A stretch of 64,000 bases of DNA, from the NCBI RefSeq assembly GCF_014904695.1, contig NZ_JACXXN010000004.1, positions 186,001 through 250,000 on the forward strand. Reading direction: 5' to 3'. Below, piece after piece: positions 53,599 to 62,457 of the stretch (positions are counted from its first letter, which is position 1; every line of letters starts with the position of its first letter). The notes under the pieces were generated by a model, which was given only the letters and a program-made list of their open reading frames with translations, was not told where the DNA came from and searched no databases. Made by a program: the position numbers and the translations under genes. Source of the stretch: Nostoc sp. MG11 (GTDB lineage: Bacteria; Cyanobacteriota; Cyanobacteriia; Cyanobacteriales; Nostocaceae).

Positions 53599-54258
53599 TT
53601 AAGCAGCCAGTCTGTCTAATTCAATTAAAAACAATTCCTGATTTTGTTTTCGGACTTTACCATCCTTTACAGCAGCATCAATAAACTGACTAAAACTCTT
53701 AAATTTCTTGCCATCAGACGTAGAAATAGATGAGCATCCTTGATAGTTAGCACAAAGTTGACGCATCAATTTATCAATGCGACCAAATACAGTAGGCTTA
53801 CCTTGACTTAAAGCAGTGTTGATGGCTTCAATTAGATACTCTATAGCCTTATTGTAATTAATCTGAGACAGAATATCCGTATTTCGAGGTTGAGTCTTAT
53901 TGCTATTGCCAACTAGCTGAGGTAATTCATCTACAAAGTAAAAGTTCTCATTACCTACTAGTTTAATCAACTTTGGACTAGCACTACCTCTTTGAGCAAA
54001 AACTATCACCTTTTTACCCAAAGTCTTTAATATGCAAATTAAGCCAGCATAGTCCCAATCTCTTACTACCAGAATAATTGCATTAGGACTAGGTGAAGGT
54101 TTTGGAGCGAACAGTTGAACACAGTCAGCCATCAATCTATAATCTGCGCTGTTCTCTGTATTGTCAGGAACATCAACACAGTTAAAACCAAGAAATTCTA
54201 AATGGTTTTTGGCAAAAACTTGATTTTGATAATATGAATTGTAATATAGTTTTTGCAC
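53599..54258 (-). CDS. NYN/LabA-like PIN-fold protein, apparently lacking the first strand
   Basis: A 219-residue protein. The N-terminal 130 residues match the NYN (LabA/DUF88) ribonuclease fold: SADYRLMADCVQ and ILVVRDWDYAGLICIL with VIVFA, followed by LVGNENFYFVDEL. The last 60 residues (FGRIDKLMRQLC...SFSQFIDAAVKDGKVR) look like a winged-helix OST-HTH-type RNA-binding unit. The usual first strand with its catalytic Asp (FIDGEN) is absent: translation begins at a GTG (54258) with AAGGGAG eight bases upstream, and no in-frame coding sequence for it precedes. It may be an inactive RNA-binding form or use other acidic residues (Asp in RDWD). A terminator follows. Confidence 0.62.
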   Translation of the reverse strand: MQKLYYNSYYQNQVFAKNHLEFLGFNCVDVPDNTENSADYRLMADCVQLFAPKPSPSPNAIILVVRDWDYAGLICILKTLGKKVIVFAQRGSASPKLIKLVGNENFYFVDELPQLVGNSNKTQPRNTDILSQINYNKAIEYLIEAINTALSQGKPTVFGRIDKLMRQLCANYQGCSSISTSDGKKFKSFSQFIDAAVKDGKVRKQNQELFLIELDRLAA

Positions 54259-54905
54259 TCTACACTCCCTTAAAATTGGGCAAAATCTAGCAAAAAAGTA
54301 GCTGTTTTTTGAATTGAGTAGACGTTCTGAAGATCACAAAAGATAGCGATAGAGTTTTTTTGTTGGCTTGTTTATCTCTTAGAAGATTTATTCGCGTGTG
54401 TCACAGTAATATATCCAGGGTTTTGTGGTGAACTGGACAGTTTCAACAAATCACACATCTAGCAGTAGCAAGGCTTTATATGAGGAATTTATATTCAAAA
54501 AGTACTTCCTTGCGATAAAGCTCTCTACATTTGCTTTCGTTTGGTTTAAGTCTCAGCAGTAGAATTCCTGGCTTCCTACCAAGTTCCTCGTCATTCCTCC
54601 CGCTGAACATCTCATCTTCCACTGAAAGTCTAGTCAATTGCTTGACTTGACACCAGGCTGAATACTCAGCCGAAGGGATAACACGAAGCTCGGCAGGAAA
54701 CTAGGAATTCTGCTGCTGAGACAACACCAAAAACTTGCGCTTTAGAGTGCGGTTATTTTGCTGTCTTAAATATACATTTGCATAGCTGATGTTGGATGTC
54801 AATAAAGTGATTTATGAAGATTCGGAAAAGCGATCGCCTGACATTCATCATCTCTAATGTTCTGTTATATTGATTATTTAAATAAGATTTTAGCTAATAA
54901 AGAAT
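54259..54905. other. Intergenic region with a structured element
   Basis: No protein gene in this stretch. It is dominated by the 173-base imperfect-palindrome element at 54550-54722, described separately; the bases around it are AT-rich and unremarkable. Confidence 0.5.
54550..54722 (-). ncRNA. HEARO/omega RNA-like structured element without an iscB gene
   Basis: The ends pair over about 30 bases: GTCTCAGCAGTAGAATTCCT at 54550-54569 and AGGAATTCTGCTGCTGAGAC at 54703-54722, with a few mismatches. Inside, the minus strand reads GTTATCCCTTCGGCTGAGTA followed by TTCAGCC (a hairpin), AAGTCAAGCAATTGACT (a second hairpin), then GCGGGAGGAATGACGAGGAAC. Block order and the TATCCCTTC-GGCTGAGT core resemble the guide-RNA scaffold of IscB transposons (HEARO in RNA databases), which I compare from memory. 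No IscB or TnpB gene is nearby. Alternatively it is a folded MITE. Confidence 0.5.
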
Positions 54906-55514
54906 TTACGGTTTATTCTGTGCGATCGCACTATATAAAATACCTAAAATTTTATTAATATCCTTAATATAATACTCGCTCAAATCAATCGAAACTACAT
55001 TGCTCTAAAGCTTGATAAATTGCCAGATAGTTGCGATAGTCACAGCACCATATATAGCTTTTATCTGATTTTTATTTCTCTCATTAAAAAGTTGGGCAGC
55101 TACTATTTCGGCAATACATTATGCTAAACCAGACTTAAGATTCTCGTTTTTACTTTCTACTAAGACAATCACCGGACTGCGTACAAGTAGCTGTTCAGAA
55201 GAAAGACTTAAAATAAAATCACAAAAACCATTTAAACATTGCTGGCTATCAACGGTAAAATCAACTCCTGAAAATAAACTGAACTCATAATTAAATTTAC
55301 GCCTAATTTCTAATAAGATGGGGCTAATTATCATTTCACATCGAGCTTTTTCTGAAATTATCGCTACAGCTAAATCAACATTTTCTTTAAGAAGAATAGA
55401 TAATAAATCACTACATTATTGTTCTTGTACATTTGCAAATAGTCCAGATGATTCGTTGATAACTAAACCAGAAAAATCAAGAATTTCAAGAAGCTTAAAA
55501 TCACTATAAGCCAT
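54906..55514 (-). pseudogene. PD-(D/E)XK-like conserved cyanobacterial protein, inactivated by three in-frame stops
   Basis: Translating the minus strand from ATG 55514 to TAA 54906 gives 202 sense and stop codons in one unbroken frame, interrupted only at codon 33 (TAA), codon 132 (TAA) and codon 170 (TAG). The pieces read MAYSDFKLLEILDFSGLVIN, EKARCEMIISPILLEIRR, FSLFSGVDFTVD, LNGFCDFILS, VIVLVESKNENLKSGLA, CIAEIVAAQLFNER and IYGAVTIATIWQF. They match, from memory, a roughly 200-residue cyanobacterial family with a nuclease-like CDF...VESK motif. No frameshift is present. Codon 132 falls where family members have Gln. Confidence 0.75.
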
Positions 55515-55548
55515 AAAAATCTTTCCCAAATCTCATGATTATAGCAAA

Positions 55549-56136
55549 TTAATAATTTAGTTTAGGCGGAAACACTCTACTTAAATCTAGAAATAAATCA
55601 GGGAAACCAGGTAAGATGATTACTTGATTAGGTAAGACAATCCTCTTATTTAAATAACCATGCTTACTTTGATTATCCTGATAGGGTTCACTGTAACATT
55701 CTAGATAATTATCAAATAAATTGAATATCCAATAATCGGAAATACCTGCTTTAGCATAGAGGGGTATTTTCACATCTTGGTCATAATTTAAAGAAGAATC
55801 AGAAACTTCCATCACCAATAATACATCAGCAGGTTGAGGGTGAGCCGAAAGATAATCATCAAAACGATTTTGAACAATACCAAAATCTGGTTTAGGTTCG
55901 CTGTTAGGTGGCAAAGTAATCGGAGCTTGAGATTGCAGAGTCGCCTTGTCTCCCAACAATTTTGGGAGTTCTTTCCACAATTTTCGCAAACAAGTTTCAT
56001 GGGCTGTACCTTTCGATACCATTTCAATAATTTCCCCATTGATTAATTCAATATGGTCATCTTCATGGAAAAAACCTAATTCAGTAAGCTTGTGGTATTC
56101 ATCCAGTGTGAAGCGTTTAGCCTGAGCAATACTCAT
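55549..56136 (-). CDS. Uma2 family (DUF820) PD-(D/E)XK endonuclease-like protein
   Basis: A 195-residue protein. The Uma2 pattern is clear: FTLDEYHKL, GFFHEDDHIELINGEIIEM, APITLPPNSEPKPDFGIV (with the metal-binding Asp), VLLVMEVSDSSLNYDQDVKIPLYAKAG (EvSxxS...DxxxKxxxYA), and ISDYWIFNL. Cyanobacteria carry dozens of such genes; their role is unknown, although the fold is that of restriction-like nucleases. ATG 56136 is chosen as GGGAGG lies eight bases before it; a TTG five codons earlier overlaps that site. It lies just downstream of a small palindromic repeat and upstream of the nuclease-fold pseudogene on the same strand. Confidence 0.88.
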   Translation of the reverse strand: MSIAQAKRFTLDEYHKLTELGFFHEDDHIELINGEIIEMVSKGTAHETCLRKLWKELPKLLGDKATLQSQAPITLPPNSEPKPDFGIVQNRFDDYLSAHPQPADVLLVMEVSDSSLNYDQDVKIPLYAKAGISDYWIFNLFDNYLECYSEPYQDNQSKHGYLNKRIVLPNQVIILPGFPDLFLDLSRVFPPKLNY

Positions 56137-56157
56137 AAATGTTCCTCCCAAAGGAAA

Positions 56158-56196
56158 TGCGATGGCGTAACCGCCCGCCGGAGGCGATTGCCCTTA
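56158..56196. repeat. Short GC-rich palindromic repeat
   Basis: GCGATGGCGTAACCGCCCGCCGGAGGCGATTGCC forms nested hairpins (GGCG/CGCC and CGCC/GGCG) and stands out from its AT-rich surroundings. It looks like one of the common short dispersed repeats of Nostoc-type genomes. Confidence 0.45.
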
Positions 56197-56255
56197 TATT
56201 CTAAATGTGCCAGAAATTGGTATGCTAAAAGCCTAGACTAACTATTATTCAAACC

Positions 56256-58280
56256 ATGCCTGCGCCCACTATTAACCCTACTATCACGGCTTTTCCCCTG
56301 ACAGCTGTAGTCGGTCAAGAAGCAATTAAATTAGCCTTACTATTAGCAGCAGTCGATCCGGGGTTGGGGGGAGTAGCGATCGCAGGTCGTCGCGGTACGG
56401 CAAAATCTGTAATGGCTCGTGCTATTCACGCCCTACTACCGCCAATTGAAGTTGTGAAAGGCTCAATCAGCAATTGCAACCCCAATCACCCAGAAGAATG
56501 GGATGACCAACTATTGGCGGAGTATGCAGATAAAGATATTGAGAATGTCCCCGTCGAAATCATCCCCGCGCCTTTTTTACAAATCCCTCTAGGTGTGACA
56601 GAAGACAGGCTTTTGGGCTCTGTAGATGTCGAACAGTCAGTAAAACAAGGTGATACTATATTTCAGCCTGGGTTACTCGCCTCAGCTAATCGAGGTGTCC
56701 TATATGTTGATGAAATCAACTTATTAGATGACCAAATATCAAATCAACTGTTAACAGTATTATCTGAGGGACGCAACCAGATTGAGCGAGAAGGTATTAG
56801 TTTTCAGCATCCTTGCAAGTCGTTATTTATTACTACCTATAACCCAGAAGAAGGGGGATTGCGAGAGCATTTATTAGATAGAATTGCGATCGCTCTCTCG
56901 GCAGACGGTGTACTCGGCTTAGATCAAAGAGTAGCAGCAGTAGAGCAAGCCATTGCCTATTCCCAATCTCCCCAACAGTTTCTCCAACAATACAGCGAAG
57001 ACTTAGACGCTCTCAAAACTCAAATCATCCTGGCACGGGAATGGCTCAAGGATGTCTGCATTACCCATGAACAAATTGCCTACTTGGTAGATGAAGCAAT
57101 TCGCGGCGGAGTTCAGGGACATCGCGCTGAGTTATTTGCCACGCGAGTTGCCAAGGCTGCGGCGGCTTTAGAAGGACGGACAACAGTCAATGCTGAAGAT
57201 TTGCGCCGTGCTGTGGAATTGGTGATTGTCCCACGAGCAACAATTGTGCAGACACCGCCACCCGAACAATCACCGCCACCGCCTCCACCTCCACCTCAAA
57301 ATCAAGAAGAACCCCCAGACGAATCCGAAGAGGAAGAACAGGAAGAACAAGAAGAAAATCAAGAGCAAGAACCCCCCAGCATCCCGGAAGAGTTCATTTT
57401 TGACCCGGAAGGGGTGATCCTTGACAACAGCGTGCTTTATTTTACGCAAATGGCGAAGCGGCAGGGCAAATCTGGCAGTCGCAGTATCATCTTTTCCGAA
57501 GACCGGGGGCGTTACATTAAGCCGATGTTGCCTAAAGGGAAAGTACAACGCATTGCTGTAGATGCCACGCTCAGAGCCGCTGCTCCATATCAAAAAGCAC
57601 GACGTGAAAGACACCCAGATAAAAAAGTGATTGTCGAGCAGGGTGACATTCGCTCGAAGCGCTTGGTACGTAAAGCTGGGGCGTTGGTGGTATTTGTCGT
57701 AGATGCTTCTGGCTCAATGGCTCTCAACCGAATGCAGTCAGCTAAAGGTGCTGTTATGCAACTTTTGACAGAAGCTTATCAAAACCGAGATCAAGTAGCG
57801 TTGATTCCCTTCCGGGGAGAACAGGCAGAGGTACTATTGCCTCCAACACGTTCTATTGCTTTGGCACGAAACCGCCTAGAAAGGTTGCCCTGTGGTGGAG
57901 GTTCGCCACTAGCGCATGGTTTAACACAAGCTGTGCGTGTCGGCTTGAATGCCCAGATGAGTGGAGATATTGGGCAAGTTGTGATTGTAGCGATAACCGA
58001 TGGGCGGGGTAATATTCCCTTGGCGCGTTCTTTAGGCGAACAGCTAGAACCAGGAGAAAAGCCTGATATAAAATCGGAATTGATAGAAATTGCAGCCAGA
58101 ATCCGTGCTTTGGGAATACAGTTGTTAGTAATTGACACTGAAAGTAAATTTGTTTCTACTGGTTTTGCTAAGGAATTAGCACAAACAGCAGCAGGTAAAT
58201 ATTATCATTTACCGAAAGCGACAGATCAAGCGATTGCTGCCATGACTAAAGGTGCGATCGCTGATTTAAAATCTCGGTAA
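56256..58280 (+). CDS. chlD: Magnesium chelatase subunit D
   Basis: A 674-residue subunit of the ChlHID complex, which inserts magnesium into protoporphyrin IX at the start of chlorophyll synthesis. Residues 1-340 are an AAA+ domain like ChlI, with the P-loop GRRGTAKS (43-50) and [11 protein letters not shown] linker of poly-Pro then poly-Glu (about 330-375) follows. The C-terminal VWA domain (about 475-670) has the metal site VDASGSM, with TDGRGN after it. Length and order are normal. It appears monocistronic. In the complex ChlD is the platform that carries the ChlI ATPase ring. Confidence 0.96.
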   Translation: MPAPTINPTITAFPLTAVVGQEAIKLALLLAAVDPGLGGVAIAGRRGTAKSVMARAIHALLPPIEVVKGSISNCNPNHPEEWDDQLLAEYADKDIENVPVEIIPAPFLQIPLGVTEDRLLGSVDVEQSVKQGDTIFQPGLLASANRGVLYVDEINLLDDQISNQLLTVLSEGRNQIEREGISFQHPCKSLFITTYNPEEGGLREHLLDRIAIALSADGVLGLDQRVAAVEQAIAYSQSPQQFLQQYSEDLDALKTQIILAREWLKDVCITHEQIAYLVDEAIRGGVQGHRAELFATRVAKAAAALEGRTTVNAEDLRRAVELVIVPRATIVQTPPPEQSPPPPPPPPQNQEEPPDESEEEEQEEQEENQEQEPPSIPEEFIFDPEGVILDNSVLYFTQMAKRQGKSGSRSIIFSEDRGRYIKPMLPKGKVQRIAVDATLRAAAPYQKARRERHPDKKVIVEQGDIRSKRLVRKAGALVVFVVDASGSMALNRMQSAKGAVMQLLTEAYQNRDQVALIPFRGEQAEVLLPPTRSIALARNRLERLPCGGGSPLAHGLTQAVRVGLNAQMSGDIGQVVIVAITDGRGNIPLARSLGEQLEPGEKPDIKSELIEIAARIRALGIQLLVIDTESKFVSTGFAKELAQTAAGKYYHLPKATDQAIAAMTKGAIADLKSR

Positions 58281-58305
58281 TTAGTCATTTGTCATTTGTC
58301 AATAA

Positions 58306-59091
58306 CTAAGACCCAGTTGGCATTACTTGAGGTTGCAAGTAGCAAATCAAATCCTGAATTCCTTTTTGCAGATACCGTGTTACTGTCATAGGACTCGTGC
58401 CAATTTTCTTCGCAGCATCCTTGCGAGAAAGTTCCTTGAGAAACACCATTTCAACTGCCATGCGCGGCTTTTCTTCTAACATACCTATTGCTCCTTGGAG
58501 TTGCTGCCGTTCTTCATCTAGTTGCTGGAGAGCAGTAGAACGGGGACAAGGAAGTGCTTCACCCAAGGTTATTTGACAATCAACATAATTAACAGCCGTC
58601 GCATCTAAACTCAAAGGCATCCGGTTTTGAGCTGCTAACTTGGTTTCTTGCCATTCTTGCACAGATACTTGAAGTTCGTTAGCAATTTCAGCATCTTTGG
58701 GAGGGCGACCTAAAGACAATGCCAATTCTTTGCGAACTTTTTGTCCCTCATTGTACAGTTCTTGCCAACGACGAGGAATTTTTAATAGAGTACTGCGATC
58801 ACGCAAAAAATGCAGCATCTCACCTCGAATGTATGGCACAGCAAAAGAACTAAAAGCATATCCTTGGCTGGGGTCGAAGCGCTCAATTGCCCTAATTAGA
58901 CCAAAATAACCGATTTGTTCTAAATCTTCATAAGGTTCATTACATTGATGGCTGAATTTATGAGCCATTTTTCGCACTAAGCCAGTGTGCAACTGTACAA
59001 GTTTATTACGAAGTTTAATAGAGGGATTCTGGTGGTAATAGTGTAATAATTCTATACCTTCAGTTCGTAAAGAGGACTCACTTATTGCCAT
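58306..59091 (-). CDS. sigF: Group 3 RNA polymerase sigma factor, SigF-like
   Basis: A 261-residue sigma-70 family factor. Region 2 is seen in EDLEQIGYFGLIRAIERFDPSQGYAFSSFAVPYIRGEMLHFLRD; region 3 in SLGRPPKDAEIANEL; region 4 as a helix-turn-helix near the C-terminus (LSRKDAAKKIGTSPMTVTRYL). No region 1.1 and a short chain make it a group 3 factor of the SigB/SigF/SigG kind. In cyanobacteria SigF drives motility, pilus and surface-polysaccharide genes, as in hormogonia, which would fit the many polysaccharide genes here. The symbol is assigned by overall resemblance. It is convergent with chlD. Confidence 0.85.
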   Translation of the reverse strand: MAISESSLRTEGIELLHYYHQNPSIKLRNKLVQLHTGLVRKMAHKFSHQCNEPYEDLEQIGYFGLIRAIERFDPSQGYAFSSFAVPYIRGEMLHFLRDRSTLLKIPRRWQELYNEGQKVRKELALSLGRPPKDAEIANELQVSVQEWQETKLAAQNRMPLSLDATAVNYVDCQITLGEALPCPRSTALQQLDEERQQLQGAIGMLEEKPRMAVEMVFLKELSRKDAAKKIGTSPMTVTRYLQKGIQDLICYLQPQVMPTGS

Positions 59092-59428
59092 ATAAATTCC
59101 TTTGGTGTAACTCCTTTTATTCAGAAATTGGAGTTGCGTATTTCTTCTTCAAAGCTGTCATTATTTTCCTTAGTCAAGCTTGAATAAGCCATCGTCGTTT
59201 TACTGAACTTGTGAGGGGTCTGACTCCACAATTCAGTATTTGTACGCATGATTTTGTAACCCTATCTGTTGCTGGTTATTTTTGTTTTTCAGATAATAAT
59301 TGAGCATTGCATAATCTTTTTTGTCGAGTTTATTCCTAACTTGTAGAACTAAACACTGGTTTCTTGACTTAAATATTGGTAAGAATGAGAATAATCAAGA
59401 TGTTTCTCTAAAAAACTAGTTTTTCATT
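59092..59428. other. Intergenic region between divergent genes
   Basis: A 337-base spacer between the sigma-factor gene and the Bax-inhibitor gene. It should carry both promoters; I cannot assign boxes and see no repeat. Confidence 0.4.
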
Positions 59429-60157
59429 ATGAGCAATACCAGCAATTTCCGTGAAGCTATCCGTGAGGCTAAATCCCACGCACTCGTTGGCCCAAATGTA
59501 ATTGCCAATGCCCTCCCCTATGTGGGCGGTGGTCTTGTGCTAACCGCATTGGGAACTTATGGCGGTCTGGGAGTTATCCGTACCAACCCCGGTCTGTTCT
59601 TTCCCACCTTTATCGGTGCAGTGATTGTAGAGTTAATTCTGTTCTTTGTTGCTCAAAATGTTGCCCAAAAAGGCAACAAAGGTCTTGCACTACCTCTATT
59701 AGCAACCTACAGCCTTCTATCTGGATATACTCTCAGTGGTTTAGTGTTCGTCGCCTTGAGAACTCAAGGTGTTGGCATTCAAGGTATTGGTTTAGCTGCT
59801 CTTGGTTGTGGTGTCACTTTTATTGCCGCTCGCCAAGTTGGTTCAAATCTCTCTGAGCAAGACGGGATGGCTTTGACAAAAACCATCAATCTCGGCGTCA
59901 TTGCCTTGGTGGTTGTCTGTCTCACACAATTTGTGTTTGCCATGTTTGGTGTTTACACGCCAAATTGGTTAGAAATCGCTATCTCAGGTTTGGGGGTATT
60001 TCTATTTGTTGGGGTATCTGTTGTCGATTTTTACATCTTGCCCCGCACTTACCGCGATGACCAGTATCTACCCGCTGCTTTATCGATGTATCTCACCTAC
60101 ATCAACCTGTTCGTCTTTATTTTGCGGCTGCTAATTGCCATCAATGGTCGTGATTAA
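59429..60157 (+). CDS. Bax inhibitor-1 family membrane protein
   Basis: A 242-residue protein with seven predicted membrane helices. Order and spacing match the BI-1/YccA family: LPLLATYSLLSGYTLSGLVF, then VSVVDFYILPR with the conserved D, and a C-terminal ALSMYLTYINLFVFILRLL containing the second Asp/Leu-rich signature (YLxxINLFxxiL). Members are calcium leak channels or protease-linked regulators (YccA with FtsH), but the function in cyanobacteria is unknown. Monocistronic. Confidence 0.88.
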   Translation: MSNTSNFREAIREAKSHALVGPNVIANALPYVGGGLVLTALGTYGGLGVIRTNPGLFFPTFIGAVIVELILFFVAQNVAQKGNKGLALPLLATYSLLSGYTLSGLVFVALRTQGVGIQGIGLAALGCGVTFIAARQVGSNLSEQDGMALTKTINLGVIALVVVCLTQFVFAMFGVYTPNWLEIAISGLGVFLFVGVSVVDFYILPRTYRDDQYLPAALSMYLTYINLFVFILRLLIAINGRD

Positions 60158-60295
60158 ACATTCGTAAGTACAACAAGGATGTCTGAGAAGTCAAAAATGC
60201 TATACTCGGAGCGATCGCGTAATTTACCCTCACTATACAAGCAAGCTACGCGTAGCGTCTGGCTCCATAGGCATTTCATAAATTAACGGAGGAGA

Positions 60296-60322
60296 TTCTT
60301 CTCTACGAGACGCTGCGCGAAC
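60296..60322. repeat. Second copy of the CTTCTCTACGAGA-type repeat
   Basis: TTCTTCTCTACGAGACGCTGCG repeats the first half of the element at 35529-35580 with one substitution. Fifty bases upstream the palindrome GCTACGCGTAGC (60245-60256) belongs to the same sort of repeat. The spacer 60158-60406 therefore consists largely of dispersed repeat DNA. Confidence 0.5.
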
Positions 60323-60406
60323 CTGACGCTTTGTTCGAGTCAGAATAACAAAATATCCCCACCATGCTTTTCAGACATCCTTTGAGCTTGCAGAAGGGGC
60401 ATTAAA

Positions 60407-61402
60407 TTAGGATGTGACGCCCAATTTTCCCCTTGAGTGAACAAAGCTTGAATTTATAAACTTTTTAACACATAAGGCACGACAGGCAATTCTTTCAGTT
60501 TGCCGAAAACCTAAAACATTTTGCACAACTTTGTAGGCTGCTCTTTTACTGTTAGTTTTAAACTCTGGGAATAGAGCTAAAGCCTCTTCTAAAAATATTA
60601 AATATTGTGAATAATCAACAAATAATGACTCTCTAGCCAGTTCAAAATATGATTTAGCTAAAGCATGACGATACTTTATTGAAAGTTTATTCATCTCTAA
60701 TAATTGCCTTTCGACTTTCTGTAATACCAGATAATGGCTTTTTAACCAGCGGCTTTTAGAGGAAGTAGAAACTGTTACAGAACCATGTCGTCTATAAATC
60801 GAATAACAGCCAGGTTGATATACAACCTTAGCTCCATTCATTACCGCTGATAAGAAAAAATCTCTATCTTGTGCAGCGGTTAAAGTTTCATCCCAGCCGC
60901 CACTATTTTTTACGGCGGTTCTTTTATAAAGTAAAGCAGCAAGAGCAACCCACCAATTTGCTAACAGAGAAGCCAAGATATCTGCGTGTGCTTCAGAAAT
61001 TTCTATATTTTCCATGATGAAACTTGAGCCATTAGACAAATGACGCTGATGTCTCCAATCACCATAAACAATATCTGCTCCCGTTTCCTCTAGAAAACCA
61101 ACTTGCTTTTCTATCTTTTCTGGTAAAATATAGTCATCCGCATCCAAGTACTGAATGTAGTCTCCCTTGGACAAATCAAAGCCTTTATTTCTAGCGTAAT
61201 TTCCTCCTTTATGGGCCAAACTTTGCCAAATAATCTTATCTCCGTAACTTTTGATAATCTCTAAACAATTGTCCGTAGAACCATCATCAATTACAATAAT
61301 TTCAATATTGGAATAGGTTTGTTCCAAGCAGCTATTAATTGCTTCTGCCAACCATTTTTCTGCATTAAAACAGGGTATGATTACCGAAACGAGCTTGGTC
61401 AT
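60407..61402 (-). CDS. GT2 family glycosyltransferase
   Basis: A 331-residue GT-A fold transferase with a textbook N-terminus: VSVIIPCFNAEKWL, IVIDDGSTDNC and YLDADDYILP (metal-binding DXD), then AAQDRDFFLSAVM as catalytic-base region. The C-terminal 110 residues are helical, with no membrane segment. It lies downstream of a Wzt-type exporter and another GT2 on the same strand and so probably contributes to an ABC-exported polysaccharide. Gaps of about 110 bases separate the genes. Confidence 0.87.
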   Translation of the reverse strand: MTKLVSVIIPCFNAEKWLAEAINSCLEQTYSNIEIIVIDDGSTDNCLEIIKSYGDKIIWQSLAHKGGNYARNKGFDLSKGDYIQYLDADDYILPEKIEKQVGFLEETGADIVYGDWRHQRHLSNGSSFIMENIEISEAHADILASLLANWWVALAALLYKRTAVKNSGGWDETLTAAQDRDFFLSAVMNGAKVVYQPGCYSIYRRHGSVTVSTSSKSRWLKSHYLVLQKVERQLLEMNKLSIKYRHALAKSYFELARESLFVDYSQYLIFLEEALALFPEFKTNSKRAAYKVVQNVLGFRQTERIACRALCVKKFINSSFVHSRGKLGVTS

Positions 61403-61510
61403 AAAGATTTACCTAATATGAAAAAAATAGGTTGCTAGTGTTGTGACGATGGCCCTGTTACTTTCATACTTTTATATGAAATGTGTAAAATAAGTTTCCA
61501 AATCTAACAC

Positions 61511-62416
61511 TTATACTTTGTATGCAGTCGATAATTTTTTCAATCTTGATTGATAAAACCGTGAAGCGATGCGGGGAAAGGTATGAAGTGGATCGATTCC
61601 TATAGCCCAGCATAAGCTGAATAAAGCTGCACGTTTTTGACCCATATCGTAGGATCTGTGAGCGTGTTCATACACAAACTTAGCGAACATCTTCGGATGC
61701 GCTTTGAAAAGTGATTTATGCTTATGCACAAGACGGAGAAAACTTTCTTGACGAAGCTTTGGATTACGTGAAACTCTATCTCCCTCGTGGGTATAGAGTT
61801 GGTAAGTAACGATAGGTAAACCGAGCAACGAGCAAGCTGGATTGAGCCGTAGGAAGAGTTCGGAGTGGACACGAGAGCGAAATGTCTGATCCCAGCCACC
61901 GATTTGCTGAAGCACCTCACGCTCTACAACTAGGGTTTGCTTGGTATTATATGATTTACCCGGTTCAAGCTCTTCTAGAAAGAAGTGAGCGCCGCGTGGA
62001 CGCAGTGGAGGAGGTAGGCGCGTGCCGAAGACTTGACCCTGAGAGTTCACTTCTTCCAAGCCAGATATGACTGCTACAGGTGTTGGTAATGCTGCCTGAG
62101 ACAGTGCTTCTAGCGACACGGCTGCCATGTGGGAAAGGAGCTGGTCATCGTCGTCAAGGAAAGTAACCCATCGACCGAGGGCGGCGTCAAGACCGATATT
62201 ACGAGCTCCCGCACCACCATGAGACTCTGATAGGCGAATCGTCCGCAGTCGAGGACGACTTGGCAAGTCTATGGGCTGCGTCGAAGCGTCGTCAACTACG
62301 ATGACCTCCAAATCTTCTACTGTTTGTTCAAGGGCACTTTTGACAGCATGTGTGATTAGATGAGGGCGGTTATGAGTTGGGATGATAATACTGAGTAGAG
62401 GGTTGCTCATCTTCAA
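61511..62416 (-). CDS. GT2 family glycosyltransferase
   Basis: A 301-residue GT-A protein with LLSIIIPTHNRPHLI, VIVVDDASTQ and TFLDDDDQLL. The region SRVHSELFLRLNPACS takes the place of the ED catalytic motif, and is less typical. Base composition is distinctly more GC-rich than its neighbours and codon choice includes more CG-ending codons, which may mean it was acquired separately. It lies between another GT2 gene and a Wzt-like ATPase on the minus strand. Confidence 0.85.
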   Translation of the reverse strand: MKMSNPLLSIIIPTHNRPHLITHAVKSALEQTVEDLEVIVVDDASTQPIDLPSRPRLRTIRLSESHGGAGARNIGLDAALGRWVTFLDDDDQLLSHMAAVSLEALSQAALPTPVAVISGLEEVNSQGQVFGTRLPPPLRPRGAHFFLEELEPGKSYNTKQTLVVEREVLQQIGGWDQTFRSRVHSELFLRLNPACSLLGLPIVTYQLYTHEGDRVSRNPKLRQESFLRLVHKHKSLFKAHPKMFAKFVYEHAHRSYDMGQKRAALFSLCWAIGIDPLHTFPRIASRFYQSRLKKLSTAYKV

Positions 62417-62457
62417 TACCTTTGTTTGTCAAAGTTTGAAATTACCGAATAATTAGA

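Noticed and set aside
57226-57614. Alternative frames across the Pro/Glu-rich linker of chlD
   Set aside because: They arise from the repetitive CCACCG and GAAGAA codons of the linker and have no start signals.
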